In this document: positions 53,238 through 63,330 of the stretch, in pieces
Numbering within the stretch: the first letter of the stretch is position 1
Layout: each line of letters opens with the position of its first letter
DNA from: CBDCWO01 sp965223405
GTDB taxonomy: Bacteria; Bacteroidota; Bacteroidia; Chitinophagales; Saprospiraceae
DNA length: 64,000 nucleotides
Direction: 5' to 3'
NCBI GenBank assembly: GCA_965223405.1
Contig: CBDCWO010000006.1
Location: 1,364,001-1,428,000, forward strand
Program-made: the position numbers and the translations under genes
Notes under the pieces: model-generated
What the model was told of the DNA's origin: nothing
Databases searched by the model: none
The model's input: only the letters and a program-made list of their open reading frames with translations

Positions 53238-53774
53238 TCAAAACTTATTTTTCCACATCATGGATTCTACCGGTTTTATCGTACGGTGAATGTATTTGGC
53301 ATCCTGTTTTTTGTTATAATAATTTTCAATTTCTCCATCGACACTGAAATATATCAATTGTCCAATAGGCATTCCGGCATAAACCCTCACTGGTTGAACA
53401 CAAGAGATTTCCAATGTCCAGGTATTACAGAATCCTACATCTCCTTTTCCAGCAGTGGCATGAATGTCTATTCCAAGTCGTCCTACAGAGGATTTTCCTT
53501 CTAAAAAGGGTACGGAATTATGAGTTTCTGTATATTCTTCAGTAACACCAAGGTAAAGTTGTCCAGGTAATAATAGAATACCCTTACTTCCAATTTCTAT
53601 CTCTTTAATTTGATTATGCCTTCGGGCATCCAATTCTCTGTCGATATATACAGCTAAGTATTTCCCCAGATGAACATCATACGAATTGGTACCCAGACAA
53701 TGCCGTCGGAAGGGATCAATTACAATTTCGCCATTTTGTATTGCCTCTAAAATCCTCTTGTCACTTAATATCAT
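53238..53774 (-). CDS. dcd: dCTP deaminase
   Basis: 178 aa, normal length. Signature 'GKSSVGRLGIDIHATAG' (with catalytic Glu in 'FLEGKSSVGR'), plus 'SYDVHLG', 'LLLPGQLYLG' and 'AGMPIGQLIYFSV'. It converts dCTP to dUTP for thymidylate synthesis. Convergent with lpdA; a TACTTTTG box lies 22 nt upstream. Confidence 0.95.
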   Translation of the reverse strand: MILSDKRILEAIQNGEIVIDPFRRHCLGTNSYDVHLGKYLAVYIDRELDARRHNQIKEIEIGSKGILLLPGQLYLGVTEEYTETHNSVPFLEGKSSVGRLGIDIHATAGKGDVGFCNTWTLEISCVQPVRVYAGMPIGQLIYFSVDGEIENYYNKKQDAKYIHRTIKPVESMMWKNKF

Positions 53775-53796
53775 TCTAGCATGTATTTTGATTTCA

Positions 53797-53804
53797 CAAA
53801 AGTA
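53797..53804 (-). promoter_or_regulatory. dcd -7 promoter element (TACTTTTG)
   Basis: Exact TAnnTTTG on the minus strand, 23 nt before the dcd ATG at 53774. Confidence 0.5.
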
Positions 53805-53851
53805 GTGAAACTTTATATGCTTCTATTTCCGAATGATCAATTTATAATAAT

Positions 53852-54526
53852 TCAAATCTCACCCATGGAAATAGTAGGAGCGGTTTCAGTTTGAATGGAC
53901 CATACCAATAAGTATTCATGATCAAACCATTGATAAGAGATATCAAACTCAGCTTCATAGTCCCCTTTATGAATATAACCTTTAAAAGTGCCTTTTGCCT
54001 CAGGCTTCTCATCCCAAAAAATATGGAAATGTTCCTTAAAATTTACTTCTTTTCGACCATACGCCTTAAACAAACATTCCTTGGCCCCCCAAATGGTATG
54101 ATAAAAGTCTATTTCAGAAGAATATGGACTCATTTCTTTTTCCTGCTGATTGACAAATTTATGAGCAATACCTACAATTTTTGGCACACGATACTGTATG
54201 TCAATTCCCACTACATAGGGTGAGGCGATGACTGCCGCTTTGTGGTATGAATGGCTTATCGAAATATGATAAAGGCTGTTTTCAAGGTAGGGTTTACCAT
54301 ATTCGTCTTTCAAACAAATACCACGAATTTTACGCCCTGAAAGCAAATGAAGTAAATATCTTGCCGCCAACCATTCTTTTCTCCTCCGTCCTTTCAACCG
54401 CTGGTATTGTAATCGTTCCTGAGGATAAAGGTCCAATCTTTGCAAAAAATAATTTTCGTCTTCTACCATATCCCATATCGCCAATTCGCCTTTGGACTGT
54501 AATTCTTGTTTGTATATGATTGCCAA
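53852..54526 (-). CDS. 4'-phosphopantetheinyl transferase superfamily protein
   Basis: 224 aa from a TTG start at 54526 (gives N-terminus MAIIYKQELQSKGELAIWDM, the usual opening in this family). The Mg/CoA-binding motif 'VVGIDIQ' (about residue 113) and the 'WGAKECLFKAYG' motif (about 160-171) are those of Sfp-type transferases, which move 4'-phosphopantetheine from CoA to acyl-carrier or peptidyl-carrier domains. In Bacteroidota this type usually activates ACP-like carriers of lipid or secondary pathways. It follows mscS on the same strand by about 70 nt; coupling unclear. Confidence 0.88.
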   Translation of the reverse strand: MAIIYKQELQSKGELAIWDMVEDENYFLQRLDLYPQERLQYQRLKGRRRKEWLAARYLLHLLSGRKIRGICLKDEYGKPYLENSLYHISISHSYHKAAVIASPYVVGIDIQYRVPKIVGIAHKFVNQQEKEMSPYSSEIDFYHTIWGAKECLFKAYGRKEVNFKEHFHIFWDEKPEAKGTFKGYIHKGDYEAEFDISYQWFDHEYLLVWSIQTETAPTISMGEI

Positions 54527-54592
54527 AATATTGGTTGATTTTAGGTACTTATAATTTACAAATCACCTTCTGCATGTTTATAAGGTGAAGAA

Positions 54593-55411
54593 TTATTGCC
54601 CAATTTCTCCCATTTCAACACCTTCACTATAGGCAACTTTAATCTGGTGCTGATGAAATGCAGCCTTAATCATTGCATATACTGAAAACCGAACTTCCCA
54701 ATAATGATCGGGTCGTACATAAGGACGAATGGATAAAATGATGTTATGACTATCAAATGAATCGATACCAACTTCAGGAGCAGGATCTTTAAGGACCAAA
54801 TCAATTTTGAGCAATTCGCCAATAATGATCTCCTTAATTTTAGGAAAATCTTCATTATACGGCATAGTTGCCTCCAATTCCATCCTGATGAATCCTTTTT
54901 TTGAATAATTAGTGACAATGGAGCTGATAATTTCTCCATTCGGGACAATCAATACTTTACGCCCTGGTGTTTGAATATGGGTATTAAAAATCTGGATTTC
55001 TTCAACTTTACCAAATTTTTCCTGAATTTCTATCCAATCACCAATCCGGTAAGGTCTAAATACTAATATTATGATCCCTGCCGCAAAATTCCCCAGGCTC
55101 CCTTGCAGAGCCAATCCCACGGCAAAGCCAGCAGCTGCCAGAACAGCTATGAAAGCGGTCATATCCACACCGGCAATTCCTGCAATACTAAATAATAGTA
55201 GTACTTTGAGTGAAATGCTTGTCAACGAAATTAAAAAAGAGGTAATCTCTTGAGAGAAGTTGGATTTCGATAGCAGTTTGGTTACCCAATTCGTCAATCT
55301 CTTGATAATCCAAAGTCCTATTACCAATACTAAAATGGCCAACCCAATTTTTGGTAATAAGTCCAGGGAAATATTTACTACCTGATCATAAAACGACTGT
55401 AATTTATCCAT
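54593..55411 (-). CDS. Small mechanosensitive channel (MscS)
   Basis: 272 aa. Three membrane helices (about 15-33, 60-80, 84-108), the third being the pore helix 'AAAGFAVGLALQGSLGNFAAG', then the cytosolic beta domain 'FRPYRIGDWIEIQEKFGKVEEIQIFNTHIQT' and 'VLIVPNGEIISSIVTNYS', and the alpha/beta C-terminus. Canonical MscS length. A release valve for solutes during hypo-osmotic shock. Confidence 0.93.
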   Translation of the reverse strand: MDKLQSFYDQVVNISLDLLPKIGLAILVLVIGLWIIKRLTNWVTKLLSKSNFSQEITSFLISLTSISLKVLLLFSIAGIAGVDMTAFIAVLAAAGFAVGLALQGSLGNFAAGIIILVFRPYRIGDWIEIQEKFGKVEEIQIFNTHIQTPGRKVLIVPNGEIISSIVTNYSKKGFIRMELEATMPYNEDFPKIKEIIIGELLKIDLVLKDPAPEVGIDSFDSHNIILSIRPYVRPDHYWEVRFSVYAMIKAAFHQHQIKVAYSEGVEMGEIGQ

Positions 55412-55585
55412 GATATTAAACGTACAAAGCTTTAACGAACATCCAAATTAACAAACCCCTAATACTCTTAATGTATCCGGGTTGTGATTTTTTAAGGAAA
55501 TTTCTCATTCTTAGCCAACTTACAATCCGGATATTTCAGATGACGTTGAGAATATTTAATTTCTTCTCCTCCTGACAGCATCTCG

Positions 55586-58438
55586 CTAATCCTCGACATA
55601 GGCTTCGAGAGGAGGACATGTGCACATTAGATTGCGGTCTCCATACCCATTGTTTACGCGGCCAACGGAAGGCCAGAATTTGAATACATTGCGCAGATTA
55701 GGCACCGGATAGGCTGCTTTTTGCCGACCATACGGATATTCCCAATGATCCGATGTCACAACTTCAGCAGTATGTGGCGCATTGGTCAAAACATTATTTT
55801 CAGGATCTGAAGTTCCGGTCTCTATTTCATCAATCTCCGCCTTGATTCTGATCATCGCCTCACAAAATCGATCCAATTCTTCTTTGTCTTCACTTTCTGT
55901 TGGTTCCACCATTAAAGTGCCGGCAACAGGAAATGAGAGTGTAGGAGAATGGAATCCATAATCCATCAACCGTTTAGCAACATCTTCGGCTTGAATACCT
56001 AAATGTTTAAACGGTCGGATATCTACAATAAGCTCATGGGCCACACGACCGTTTTCTCCCACGTAGAGTATAGAATAATCATTTTCCAGTCGTGATTTTA
56101 TGTAATTGGCATTCAAGATGGCTATTTTGCTGGATAGTGTAGCTCCTTCCGAGCCCAACATGCATATGTAGGCGTAAGATATCAAAAGGATACTCGCACT
56201 TCCCCAAGGTGCCGATGCCACGCTTGGTATACCTTGTTCACCTCCTACTCGATGAAAATGATGGGTAGGTAAAAATGGCTTCAGCAGATCATTTACACAA
56301 ATAGGCCCCATGCCCGGTCCACCGCCTCCATGAGGAATAGCAAAAGTCTTATGCAGGTTAAGGTGACAAACATCGGCCCCAATCCGAGCTGGGCTGGTCA
56401 ATCCCACTTGTGCATTCATATTGGCGCCATCCATGTATACCAATCCTCCAGCGTCATGGACGGTATTACAAACATCTACAATACTGGTTTCAAATACACC
56501 ATGCGTACTGGGATAGGTTACCATTAGAGCACCGAGGCTATCCTGATGTTCCCTGCACTTCGCTTTTAAGTCCGGTAAATCGATATTCCCCATATCATCA
56601 CATTTTACCACAACGACTTTCATGCCAGCCATGATCGCGCTAGCCGGATTGGTTCCATGCGCGGATTGAGGAATAATTGCAATATTGCGTTGATCCTGAT
56701 TGTGGTGACGATGGTATGCTCTGATGACCATCAACCCGGCAAATTCCCCTTGGGCTCCGGAATTAGGCTGTAGCGAACATGCAGTAAAACCGGTTATCTC
56801 ACATAGATAGGATTCCAGTTCTTTGAAAATTCGACGATATCCTTGTACCTGATTGATCGGAGCAAAAGGATGAAGACGTGCAAACTCTTCCCAGCTCACC
56901 GGGATCAATTGGGTAGCTGCATTTAACTTCATAGTACAAGAACCTAAAGGGATCATACCATGCACCAGTGAAAGATCCTTATTTTCCAGCCTTTTAATGT
57001 ATCTCATCAACTTGGTTTCAGTGTGAAACGTATTGAAGACCGGGTGGGTCATAAACGTACTTTTCCTTAAGTAAACCGGATTCAGCATGAGTTTTTCATC
57101 CAAATCAGAATTCGAAGAATTGACACCGAATATATTCAGAATTTGGGCTACCACTTGCTGATCACAAGTCTCATCAAGCGAAATTGAAACTCCCTCATCC
57201 GGATAGAAGAAATTATATCCGGCCGAGATTGCTTTGTCCTGAATACTTCGTTGCTCATCTTTCGAAACTAACAAACTAATCGTATCAAAAAACTGGTCAC
57301 TTTTTAATGAAAAACCTGCCTGTTGTAATCTATTAGCCAAAGAGGATGTGAGACGATGAATTTTGCCGGCGATTTGCTTCAATCCATGGGGACCGTGATA
57401 CACTCCATACATACCGGCCATAATGGCCAGTAAGGCTTGAGCGGTACAAATATTGGATGTGGCCTTTTCTCTCTTTATATGTTGTTCTCTGGTTTGTAAG
57501 GCCATTCGCAATGCCCGATTTCCATGGACATCAATAGAAACCCCAATAATACGACCTGGAATAATGCGTTTATAAGCTTCCAAGGTGGCAAAATATGCCG
57601 CATGGGGACCACCAAATCCCATAGGTATGCCGAATCTCTGGGTATTGCCTACCACCACATCCGCACCCCATTCTCCTGGAGGTGCCAATAGGGCTAACGA
57701 TAACAAATCTGCAGCCACTATAATGTAAATACCCTTAACTTTGGCCTGAGCAATCATTTGCTGAAAATCCTTGATCCCGCCATCTTTCCCGGGATACTGT
57801 ATCAATATTGCAAAGGTTTGGTCGTCAAGATCCTGCTTCTGGTCCTGAATTATCTCGATATTTTTAGGTATTGCTCGACTGGCCAATACATCCAGTGTGG
57901 TTTGAAAAACCCCAGGATCTACCCAAATCTTATTAGCAGGATTTTCTTTTATCCGTTTGTTTTTCAACGAATAAAACATGAGCATGGCCTCAGCTGCAGC
58001 CGTACCTTCATCCAAAAGAGAAGCATTGGCCAAGGGCATTCCCGTAAGGTCAGAAACCATGGTTTGGAAATTGAGTAATGCCTCCAGTCTTCCTTGTGAA
58101 ATTTCTGCCTGATATGGGGTATACTGAGTATACCATCCGGGATTTTGAAAGATATTTCGCAATATCGGTGATGGAGTGATCGCATCATAATATCCCTGTC
58201 CAATTAAAGATTTGAACACTTGATTTTTTTCCGCAATGGTTTTCAGATTGGTCAAATATTCAAATTCCGACAAAGGCTCCGGTAAATTTAGGGTGTCCGA
58301 ATTGCGAATTTGATCCGGTATCGTTTGATCAATCAAATCTTCAAGACTGATGCATCCAATTGAGGATAACATCTCTTTCTGTTCCTTTGCACTCGGCCCA
58401 AGATGGCGAGGCAGGAAAGACCTAACATCAAAACTCAT
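55586..58438 (-). CDS. gcvP: Glycine dehydrogenase (aminomethyl-transferring), P-protein of the glycine cleavage system
   Basis: 950 aa from the ATG at 58438; the 12 codons upstream are excluded because a TAAATTTG promoter box at 58479-58472 lies across them. Both homologous halves of the single-chain P-protein are present. The PLP-lysine is in 'DVCHLNLHKTFAIPHGGGGPG' in the second half; 'YTQYTPYQAEISQGRLEALLNFQTM' in the first half. It decarboxylates glycine and transfers aminomethyl to lipoyl H-protein. gcvT and gcvH are not in the window. Confidence 0.96.
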   Translation of the reverse strand: MSFDVRSFLPRHLGPSAKEQKEMLSSIGCISLEDLIDQTIPDQIRNSDTLNLPEPLSEFEYLTNLKTIAEKNQVFKSLIGQGYYDAITPSPILRNIFQNPGWYTQYTPYQAEISQGRLEALLNFQTMVSDLTGMPLANASLLDEGTAAAEAMLMFYSLKNKRIKENPANKIWVDPGVFQTTLDVLASRAIPKNIEIIQDQKQDLDDQTFAILIQYPGKDGGIKDFQQMIAQAKVKGIYIIVAADLLSLALLAPPGEWGADVVVGNTQRFGIPMGFGGPHAAYFATLEAYKRIIPGRIIGVSIDVHGNRALRMALQTREQHIKREKATSNICTAQALLAIMAGMYGVYHGPHGLKQIAGKIHRLTSSLANRLQQAGFSLKSDQFFDTISLLVSKDEQRSIQDKAISAGYNFFYPDEGVSISLDETCDQQVVAQILNIFGVNSSNSDLDEKLMLNPVYLRKSTFMTHPVFNTFHTETKLMRYIKRLENKDLSLVHGMIPLGSCTMKLNAATQLIPVSWEEFARLHPFAPINQVQGYRRIFKELESYLCEITGFTACSLQPNSGAQGEFAGLMVIRAYHRHHNQDQRNIAIIPQSAHGTNPASAIMAGMKVVVVKCDDMGNIDLPDLKAKCREHQDSLGALMVTYPSTHGVFETSIVDVCNTVHDAGGLVYMDGANMNAQVGLTSPARIGADVCHLNLHKTFAIPHGGGGPGMGPICVNDLLKPFLPTHHFHRVGGEQGIPSVASAPWGSASILLISYAYICMLGSEGATLSSKIAILNANYIKSRLENDYSILYVGENGRVAHELIVDIRPFKHLGIQAEDVAKRLMDYGFHSPTLSFPVAGTLMVEPTESEDKEELDRFCEAMIRIKAEIDEIETGTSDPENNVLTNAPHTAEVVTSDHWEYPYGRQKAAYPVPNLRNVFKFWPSVGRVNNGYGDRNLMCTCPPLEAYVED

Positions 58439-58471
58439 AAGTTGTCTGTTTAATTTTAGCTTGGTTCGGCA

Positions 58472-58479
58472 CAAATTTA
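58472..58479 (-). promoter_or_regulatory. gcvP -7 promoter element (TAAATTTG)
   Basis: Exact TAnnTTTG on the minus strand, 33 nt before the chosen gcvP ATG (58438); it supports that start over the upstream in-frame ATG at 58474. Confidence 0.55.
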
Positions 58480-58562
58480 AATAACTGAAACCTAATCATT
58501 GAGGTTTAAAAATAAAATTATTGCAATTATTCGACCTCGATAGTCAAAAGCCGATTCAAGAG

Positions 58563-58617
58563 TGTCGGTGGTCGGGGGTCAGGATTCAGGTGTCGGGTTT
58601 CAGGTTTCAGGTGTCAA
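58563..58617. repeat. 7-nt periodic array, ACCTGAT module (inverse)
   Basis: Eight consecutive heptads of the type GTTTCAG, GTGTCGG, GATTCAG; reverse complement of the module at 9084-9122. Not next to a stop codon. Confidence 0.8.
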
Positions 58618-58827
58618 ATTGTAGATGCCTAAATAAGGTTGACGGGGAACGATGAATCGCGAAGGACAATCGCAATTTCAATGGCAATTGCAATAGCAAA
58701 AACAAAGCGACCATAAGCGCGTCCTGAGGAAATGCTGTGCCTGCCATACTATCTCCTGTCTTCCGAACAACCAACATTTAAGATATATTTAAGACTCGTT
58801 AATTTAGGGCATATCAGTAACAGATAC

Positions 58828-58835
58828 TACCTTTG
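58828..58835 (+). promoter_or_regulatory. bamA -7 promoter element (TACCTTTG)
   Basis: Exact TAnnTTTG, 40 nt before the bamA ATG. -33 TTG not clear. Confidence 0.55.
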
Positions 58836-58875
58836 CATCGTTTTTGCTGGGAACCGAAAATCCGGGATATAAGCC

Positions 58876-61383
58876 ATGAGATTAAAACTTATAGTATTTG
58901 CTTTACTATTTTCTTCCATAACCTTTGTCGCTGAAGGTCAGGAGAACCTGAATGTAATTGACCATACGGTACCCAAGGAATACGAAATCGGAGAAGTCAA
59001 AATCATTGGTGCGAACACTACGGATGAGAATGCAATCTTAAGTATTAGTGGATTCAGAGTGGGAGACCGTATCACCATTCCCAGTGACAAAACAGCCCGA
59101 GCCATTGAAAAACTTTGGAATTTAAAACTATTTACATCAGTCAAGATATTAAAGACTAGAGAAATCGGCGATATTATCTTTTTGGCCATTGAAATTGAAG
59201 AACGACCTCGTTTAGCAAGTTTTCAGTTTACCGGAATCAAGAAAGCTGCCCATGAAGACCTGACCGAAAAGTTAAAACCTTTCTTAATTAAAGGGAGTAG
59301 CATTACCATCAATAGTAAGCAGAATGCAATTAATGCGATCAAGAAACACTATATAGATAAAGGATTCCTTGATGTCGAAGTGGCGGTACGAGAAGAAAAT
59401 GAAAGTGAAAGACTCAATTCACGCAGACTGATTTTTGATATTGAGCGTAAAGAAAAAGTCAAAATCGCCGACATAACATTTACTGGTAATAAATTTGTCT
59501 CCGCTAAAAAGCTGCGCAAGCAAATGGAGAGTATCCATCGGAAAAGCAAGATTTTTGCAAAATCCCGATTGGTCAAAAAGGAATTTGAAGAAGATAAAAA
59601 CCTCATTATTGATTATTACAATACGATTGGATTTCGCGATGCGAAGATCATCAGCGACAGTATCTGGCGTAATGAAGACGGTGAATTATTAGTACATCTG
59701 AACGTGCGGGAAGGGAGTCAATACTTCTTCAGAGAAATTTCCTGGAAAGGAAACAATATCCATGACGACAAAATTTTAGATCGCAGATTGGGAATCGCCA
59801 AAGGTGATGTGTACAACCTTGAAAAGCTGGAGGAAAGATTGAAATTCAGTCCCGATGGACAGGATGTAAGTTCCCTCTATTTGGATGATGGGTATTTGTT
59901 TTTCCAAGTTAATCCGGTCGAAGTAGCCATTGAAAATGATTCGATAGACGTAGAAATGAGAATCATGGAAGGCCCTCGTGCGACTATCGATAAAGTAGAA
60001 ATTAAAGGAAACAGTATCACGCATGAACATGTGATCCGCAGGGAATTATGGACAAAACCAGGCAATAAATTCAGCCGTTCCGATATCGTACGGTCTCAAA
60101 GACAAATCATCGCACTGGGATATTTCGATCCTGAAAAACTGAATATGAACACCCCAATCAACCAACAAAGAGGAACGGTTGATATTGAATACATCGTAGA
60201 AGAAAGACCCTCTGACCAATTGGAATTATCAGCTGGATGGGGTGGATTCAGCGGTGTAATCGGTACACTGGGATTCCAGTTTAACAATTTTTCTTTGCGT
60301 AACATATTTAACCGGGAAGCTTGGCATCCGTTGCCTAAAGGCGATGGCCAGAAATTATCGGTTAGAGCTCAGACCAATAGTAGATTTTTCCAGTCCTATA
60401 ATTTTTCATTTTCCGAACCCTGGTTGGGAGGAAGGAAACCCAATTCTTTTACTTTGGGAGGTTACCTGACCAAATTTGACCGGTCACTTTGGGGACAGGG
60501 CAATTTGGGTATTGGTAGAATTTTTACCGGATTGGGTACTCAGCTGAAGTGGCCTGATGATAATTTTATTTTCAATGCGACTTTACAAATTGAAAATATT
60601 AAACTTGAAAACTACAGTTTTGGTGGTTTCTTTTATGAAGGACAAGGAGTTACCGATGGCGATTTTAATAATTTCAGTATAAAACTCACCTTGGCCAGGA
60701 GCACGGTGTATGAGCCGACTTTTCCTAAATCCGGTTCTAAAATATCTCTTTCCGGCCAATTTACCCCTCCATACTCCATTTTTCAAAGCGACCGTAACTT
60801 TCAGACCCTTACCGTCCAGGAGCGGTTTAAATGGCTAGAATACCATAAGTGGAGATTGGATGCCGAATGGTATGCCAAGCTAATCGGCAATCTGGTATTC
60901 AAGGCTTCTGCCAAAATGGGCTTCTTAGGTTTTTACAACAATGATGTAGGCTATTCACCATTTGAGCGATTTGAATTAGGAGGAGACGGATTATCCAATC
61001 AGTCCATAGGAATTACCGGTAAGGATATTCTGGCACTTAGGGGATATGAAGTGGATGATCTGGATGCCAACAACCTAGGTGGCGCCACCGTTTTTAATAA
61101 GTTTTCGCTAGAACTTCGTTATCCTTTGTCACTACAGCAAAACTCCACTATCTTTGTGCTTGGTTTTCTGGATGGTGGCAACAGTTGGATCGGAGGTAAA
61201 AATTACAATCCTTTTGACTTGCGACGGTCGGCTGGAATTGGTCTGCGGGTGTTTCTGCCGATGTTTGGACTACTGGGATTTGATTACGGATATGGATTTG
61301 ATAAAGATAATCTGATCCGCAGGGATGCCAAGTGGAGTGACTTTGCCAAATTCAGCATAATTCTTGGGTTTGAACCGGATTAA
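58876..61383 (+). CDS. bamA: BamA, outer-membrane protein assembly factor (Omp85)
   Basis: 835 aa. Signal peptide 1-21 (ends VAEGQ), then tandem POTRA domains (about 34-435; repeats of 'IGEVKIIGANTTDENAIL', 'ASFQFTGIKKAAHEDL', 'VKIADITFTGNKFVSAKKL', 'REISWKGNNIHDDKIL', 'VDKVEIKGN...HVIRREL'-like units) and the 16-strand barrel to the C-terminus, with the family landmark 'LALRGYEV' region ('DILALRGYE') and terminal 'FSIILGFEPD'. It inserts beta-barrel proteins into the outer membrane. Promoter box TACCTTTG upstream; monocistronic. Confidence 0.95.
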   Translation: MRLKLIVFALLFSSITFVAEGQENLNVIDHTVPKEYEIGEVKIIGANTTDENAILSISGFRVGDRITIPSDKTARAIEKLWNLKLFTSVKILKTREIGDIIFLAIEIEERPRLASFQFTGIKKAAHEDLTEKLKPFLIKGSSITINSKQNAINAIKKHYIDKGFLDVEVAVREENESERLNSRRLIFDIERKEKVKIADITFTGNKFVSAKKLRKQMESIHRKSKIFAKSRLVKKEFEEDKNLIIDYYNTIGFRDAKIISDSIWRNEDGELLVHLNVREGSQYFFREISWKGNNIHDDKILDRRLGIAKGDVYNLEKLEERLKFSPDGQDVSSLYLDDGYLFFQVNPVEVAIENDSIDVEMRIMEGPRATIDKVEIKGNSITHEHVIRRELWTKPGNKFSRSDIVRSQRQIIALGYFDPEKLNMNTPINQQRGTVDIEYIVEERPSDQLELSAGWGGFSGVIGTLGFQFNNFSLRNIFNREAWHPLPKGDGQKLSVRAQTNSRFFQSYNFSFSEPWLGGRKPNSFTLGGYLTKFDRSLWGQGNLGIGRIFTGLGTQLKWPDDNFIFNATLQIENIKLENYSFGGFFYEGQGVTDGDFNNFSIKLTLARSTVYEPTFPKSGSKISLSGQFTPPYSIFQSDRNFQTLTVQERFKWLEYHKWRLDAEWYAKLIGNLVFKASAKMGFLGFYNNDVGYSPFERFELGGDGLSNQSIGITGKDILALRGYEVDDLDANNLGGATVFNKFSLELRYPLSLQQNSTIFVLGFLDGGNSWIGGKNYNPFDLRRSAGIGLRVFLPMFGLLGFDYGYGFDKDNLIRRDAKWSDFAKFSIILGFEPD

Positions 61384-61594
61384 TTCCTCGTGTTCAAGTT
61401 ATACTTAGGGACCATCTATTCCTTAAAAGTATTTGTAAAAATATCTTACAAGTAGTCGAATCCAGCAAATAATTTGTCTCTGCTTTTTAAGGTATTTGTC
61501 CCGAATTTGGCCAGAATTCTCACATTATTCTTTTTTTTTATACATTTTCTACTCCTAATCACATATATCGCATGAAATTTGTTGTCATTACAAC

Positions 61595-63328
61595 ATGCAA
61601 AACGGGCAGATATTCACCTCCCTGAATAAACTGTTTACCAGGATATTCGATTATCGTGTGGGTTTTACTCAAGTGGTACTCTTATTGGTGATCGGAAATG
61701 TCATCGAATTAATCATCCCATTTCTTACCAAGTCCATCGTCGATCAAGGGATTATCAGCGAAGATTTGAGCTTTATAAACCTGGTCATAATCGGACTGTT
61801 ATTTCTTCTTATAGCCAAACTATTTGCTGAACATTTCAGAACCTGGATAATCAAACACATCGCGGTTAGGATCAACTTATTGATTATAACGGAATATCTC
61901 AGTAAGCTTTTTCGAAAATCCGTTTTATTCTTTTATGGAAAGAAGGAAGGTGAATTGCTTCAGCATGTTAATGACAGTATGCGTATCGAACAGTTTTTGA
62001 CTTCTGCCAGCTTAAAATTTTTTAATGCCATTTTTAAATTATTGTTGTTCGGATTGGTTCTTTTTGTATTTGACCTGACCATTGGCTGGATATTTCTCAT
62101 TTCATCCTTGGCTATAATTGGGTATGACACTTTCTTTTTGAGGTACCGCCGGCGAATTGATAATGAAAAGTTTATTGTTGGTGGGCAAATTCGAACCGAA
62201 CTTTTGGATGTCATCAAAGGAATTCAAGATATAAAGATCAACAATTTAGAAGGAGAAAGGGTAAATAATTGGAATCAGATTCAGGACAAATATGCCACCT
62301 ATATTCTCAATTTGTTACGGATTTCTCAATACAATCAGGGAGGTACTTCGGCCATAAGCAATCTTAAAGATCTGGCCATCACCTGGATAGCAGCAACACA
62401 GGTTATCGAAGGTAACCTGACTTTGGGATCTTTGTTGGCAATTCAATACATCATCGGCCAGCTCGAAACACCTTACTTGCACATTATGGAATTTATTACC
62501 CATTATCAAGATGCCAATTTGAGCTTAAAAAGATTAAATGAGGTCACTCAGGATGCAGAAATATCTTTAAATGGCATCTCTAATCAGCGAGTAATTCAAG
62601 CAGACATCAAGATTTCCAACTTAGGATATAAATATGGCACCAATCAGGTCCTCAACCACTTATCGGCTTATATTCCGTACCAACACAAAATAGGCCTGGT
62701 CGGTAAAAGCGGAAGTGGTAAAACGACAATTATAAAAATCCTAAGCAAACTTTTAACCAATTATCAAGGCGAAATAATTGTCGGAAAAGAACAACTTCAT
62801 CACCTATCCAAGTATGTATGGTCTTCAAATATTGGCGTGGTCATGCAAGACGGTCACATCTTTTCCGCACCGCTGTGGTATAATATTACACTGGAGAAAG
62901 AATACGATCAGATCGACTTTACCAAATTGGATCGCACCATTGAAGCCAGCTGCATGGTGGATTTAATCCAAGATTTGGATTCCGGTTTGGATACACCGAT
63001 TGGAATAGGAGGACAGCAAATCAGTATGGGGCAATCGCAACGGATTCTAATCGCACGCGCATTATATAAAAATGCGCCTTATTTGTTCCTGGACGAATGT
63101 ACCAGCGCTTTAGACAATATTACAGCGGCCAATGTGATCAATAATATCCTGGAATGGTATCAAGACGGTACAATTATCATTGCCTCACATCAACTGGAAA
63201 TACTTAAAACTTTTGACCAAATATGGGTTTTGGACAAAGGTGAGATCATTGAATCAGGTACTCATCAGGAGCTGAGTTTGATTGAAGGAAAATATTCGGA
63301 AATGATGCATCAGTTCAATTCGGAATAA
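61595..63328 (+). CDS. ABC exporter, fused membrane and ATPase domains
   Basis: 577 aa. A six-helix type I membrane domain (about 20-310) precedes the ATPase domain. The Walker A 'GLVGKSGSGKTT' starts at about residue 367; the signature is ISMGQ instead of LSGGQ; Walker B with 'YLFLDECTSALD'; H-loop 'IIASHQ'. There is no C39 peptidase domain. The next gene, 2 nt downstream, encodes a HlyD-type membrane-fusion protein, so the pair forms a type I secretion or bacteriocin-type export unit. Substrate unknown; it probably lies beyond the window. Confidence 0.88.
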   Translation: MQNGQIFTSLNKLFTRIFDYRVGFTQVVLLLVIGNVIELIIPFLTKSIVDQGIISEDLSFINLVIIGLLFLLIAKLFAEHFRTWIIKHIAVRINLLIITEYLSKLFRKSVLFFYGKKEGELLQHVNDSMRIEQFLTSASLKFFNAIFKLLLFGLVLFVFDLTIGWIFLISSLAIIGYDTFFLRYRRRIDNEKFIVGGQIRTELLDVIKGIQDIKINNLEGERVNNWNQIQDKYATYILNLLRISQYNQGGTSAISNLKDLAITWIAATQVIEGNLTLGSLLAIQYIIGQLETPYLHIMEFITHYQDANLSLKRLNEVTQDAEISLNGISNQRVIQADIKISNLGYKYGTNQVLNHLSAYIPYQHKIGLVGKSGSGKTTIIKILSKLLTNYQGEIIVGKEQLHHLSKYVWSSNIGVVMQDGHIFSAPLWYNITLEKEYDQIDFTKLDRTIEASCMVDLIQDLDSGLDTPIGIGGQQISMGQSQRILIARALYKNAPYLFLDECTSALDNITAANVINNILEWYQDGTIIIASHQLEILKTFDQIWVLDKGEIIESGTHQELSLIEGKYSEMMHQFNSE

Positions 63329-63330
63329 TT

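Larger units (their letters stand above)
58439..58875. other. Divergent intergenic region gcvP/bamA with heptad array
   Basis: Contains two TAnnTTTG boxes (58479-58472 minus, 58828-58835 plus), the heptad array at 58563-58617, and a short low-complexity CAATTTCAATGGCAATTGCAA-like stretch near 58670-58700. No gene recognised. Confidence 0.6.

Noticed and set aside
58439..58474. Upstream ATG for gcvP at 58474
   Set aside because: The TAAATTTG promoter box overlaps this codon region; the ATG at 58438 fits the family N-terminus.
61384..61594. Small ORF starting at 61572
   Set aside because: Only about 17 codons, no supporting feature.
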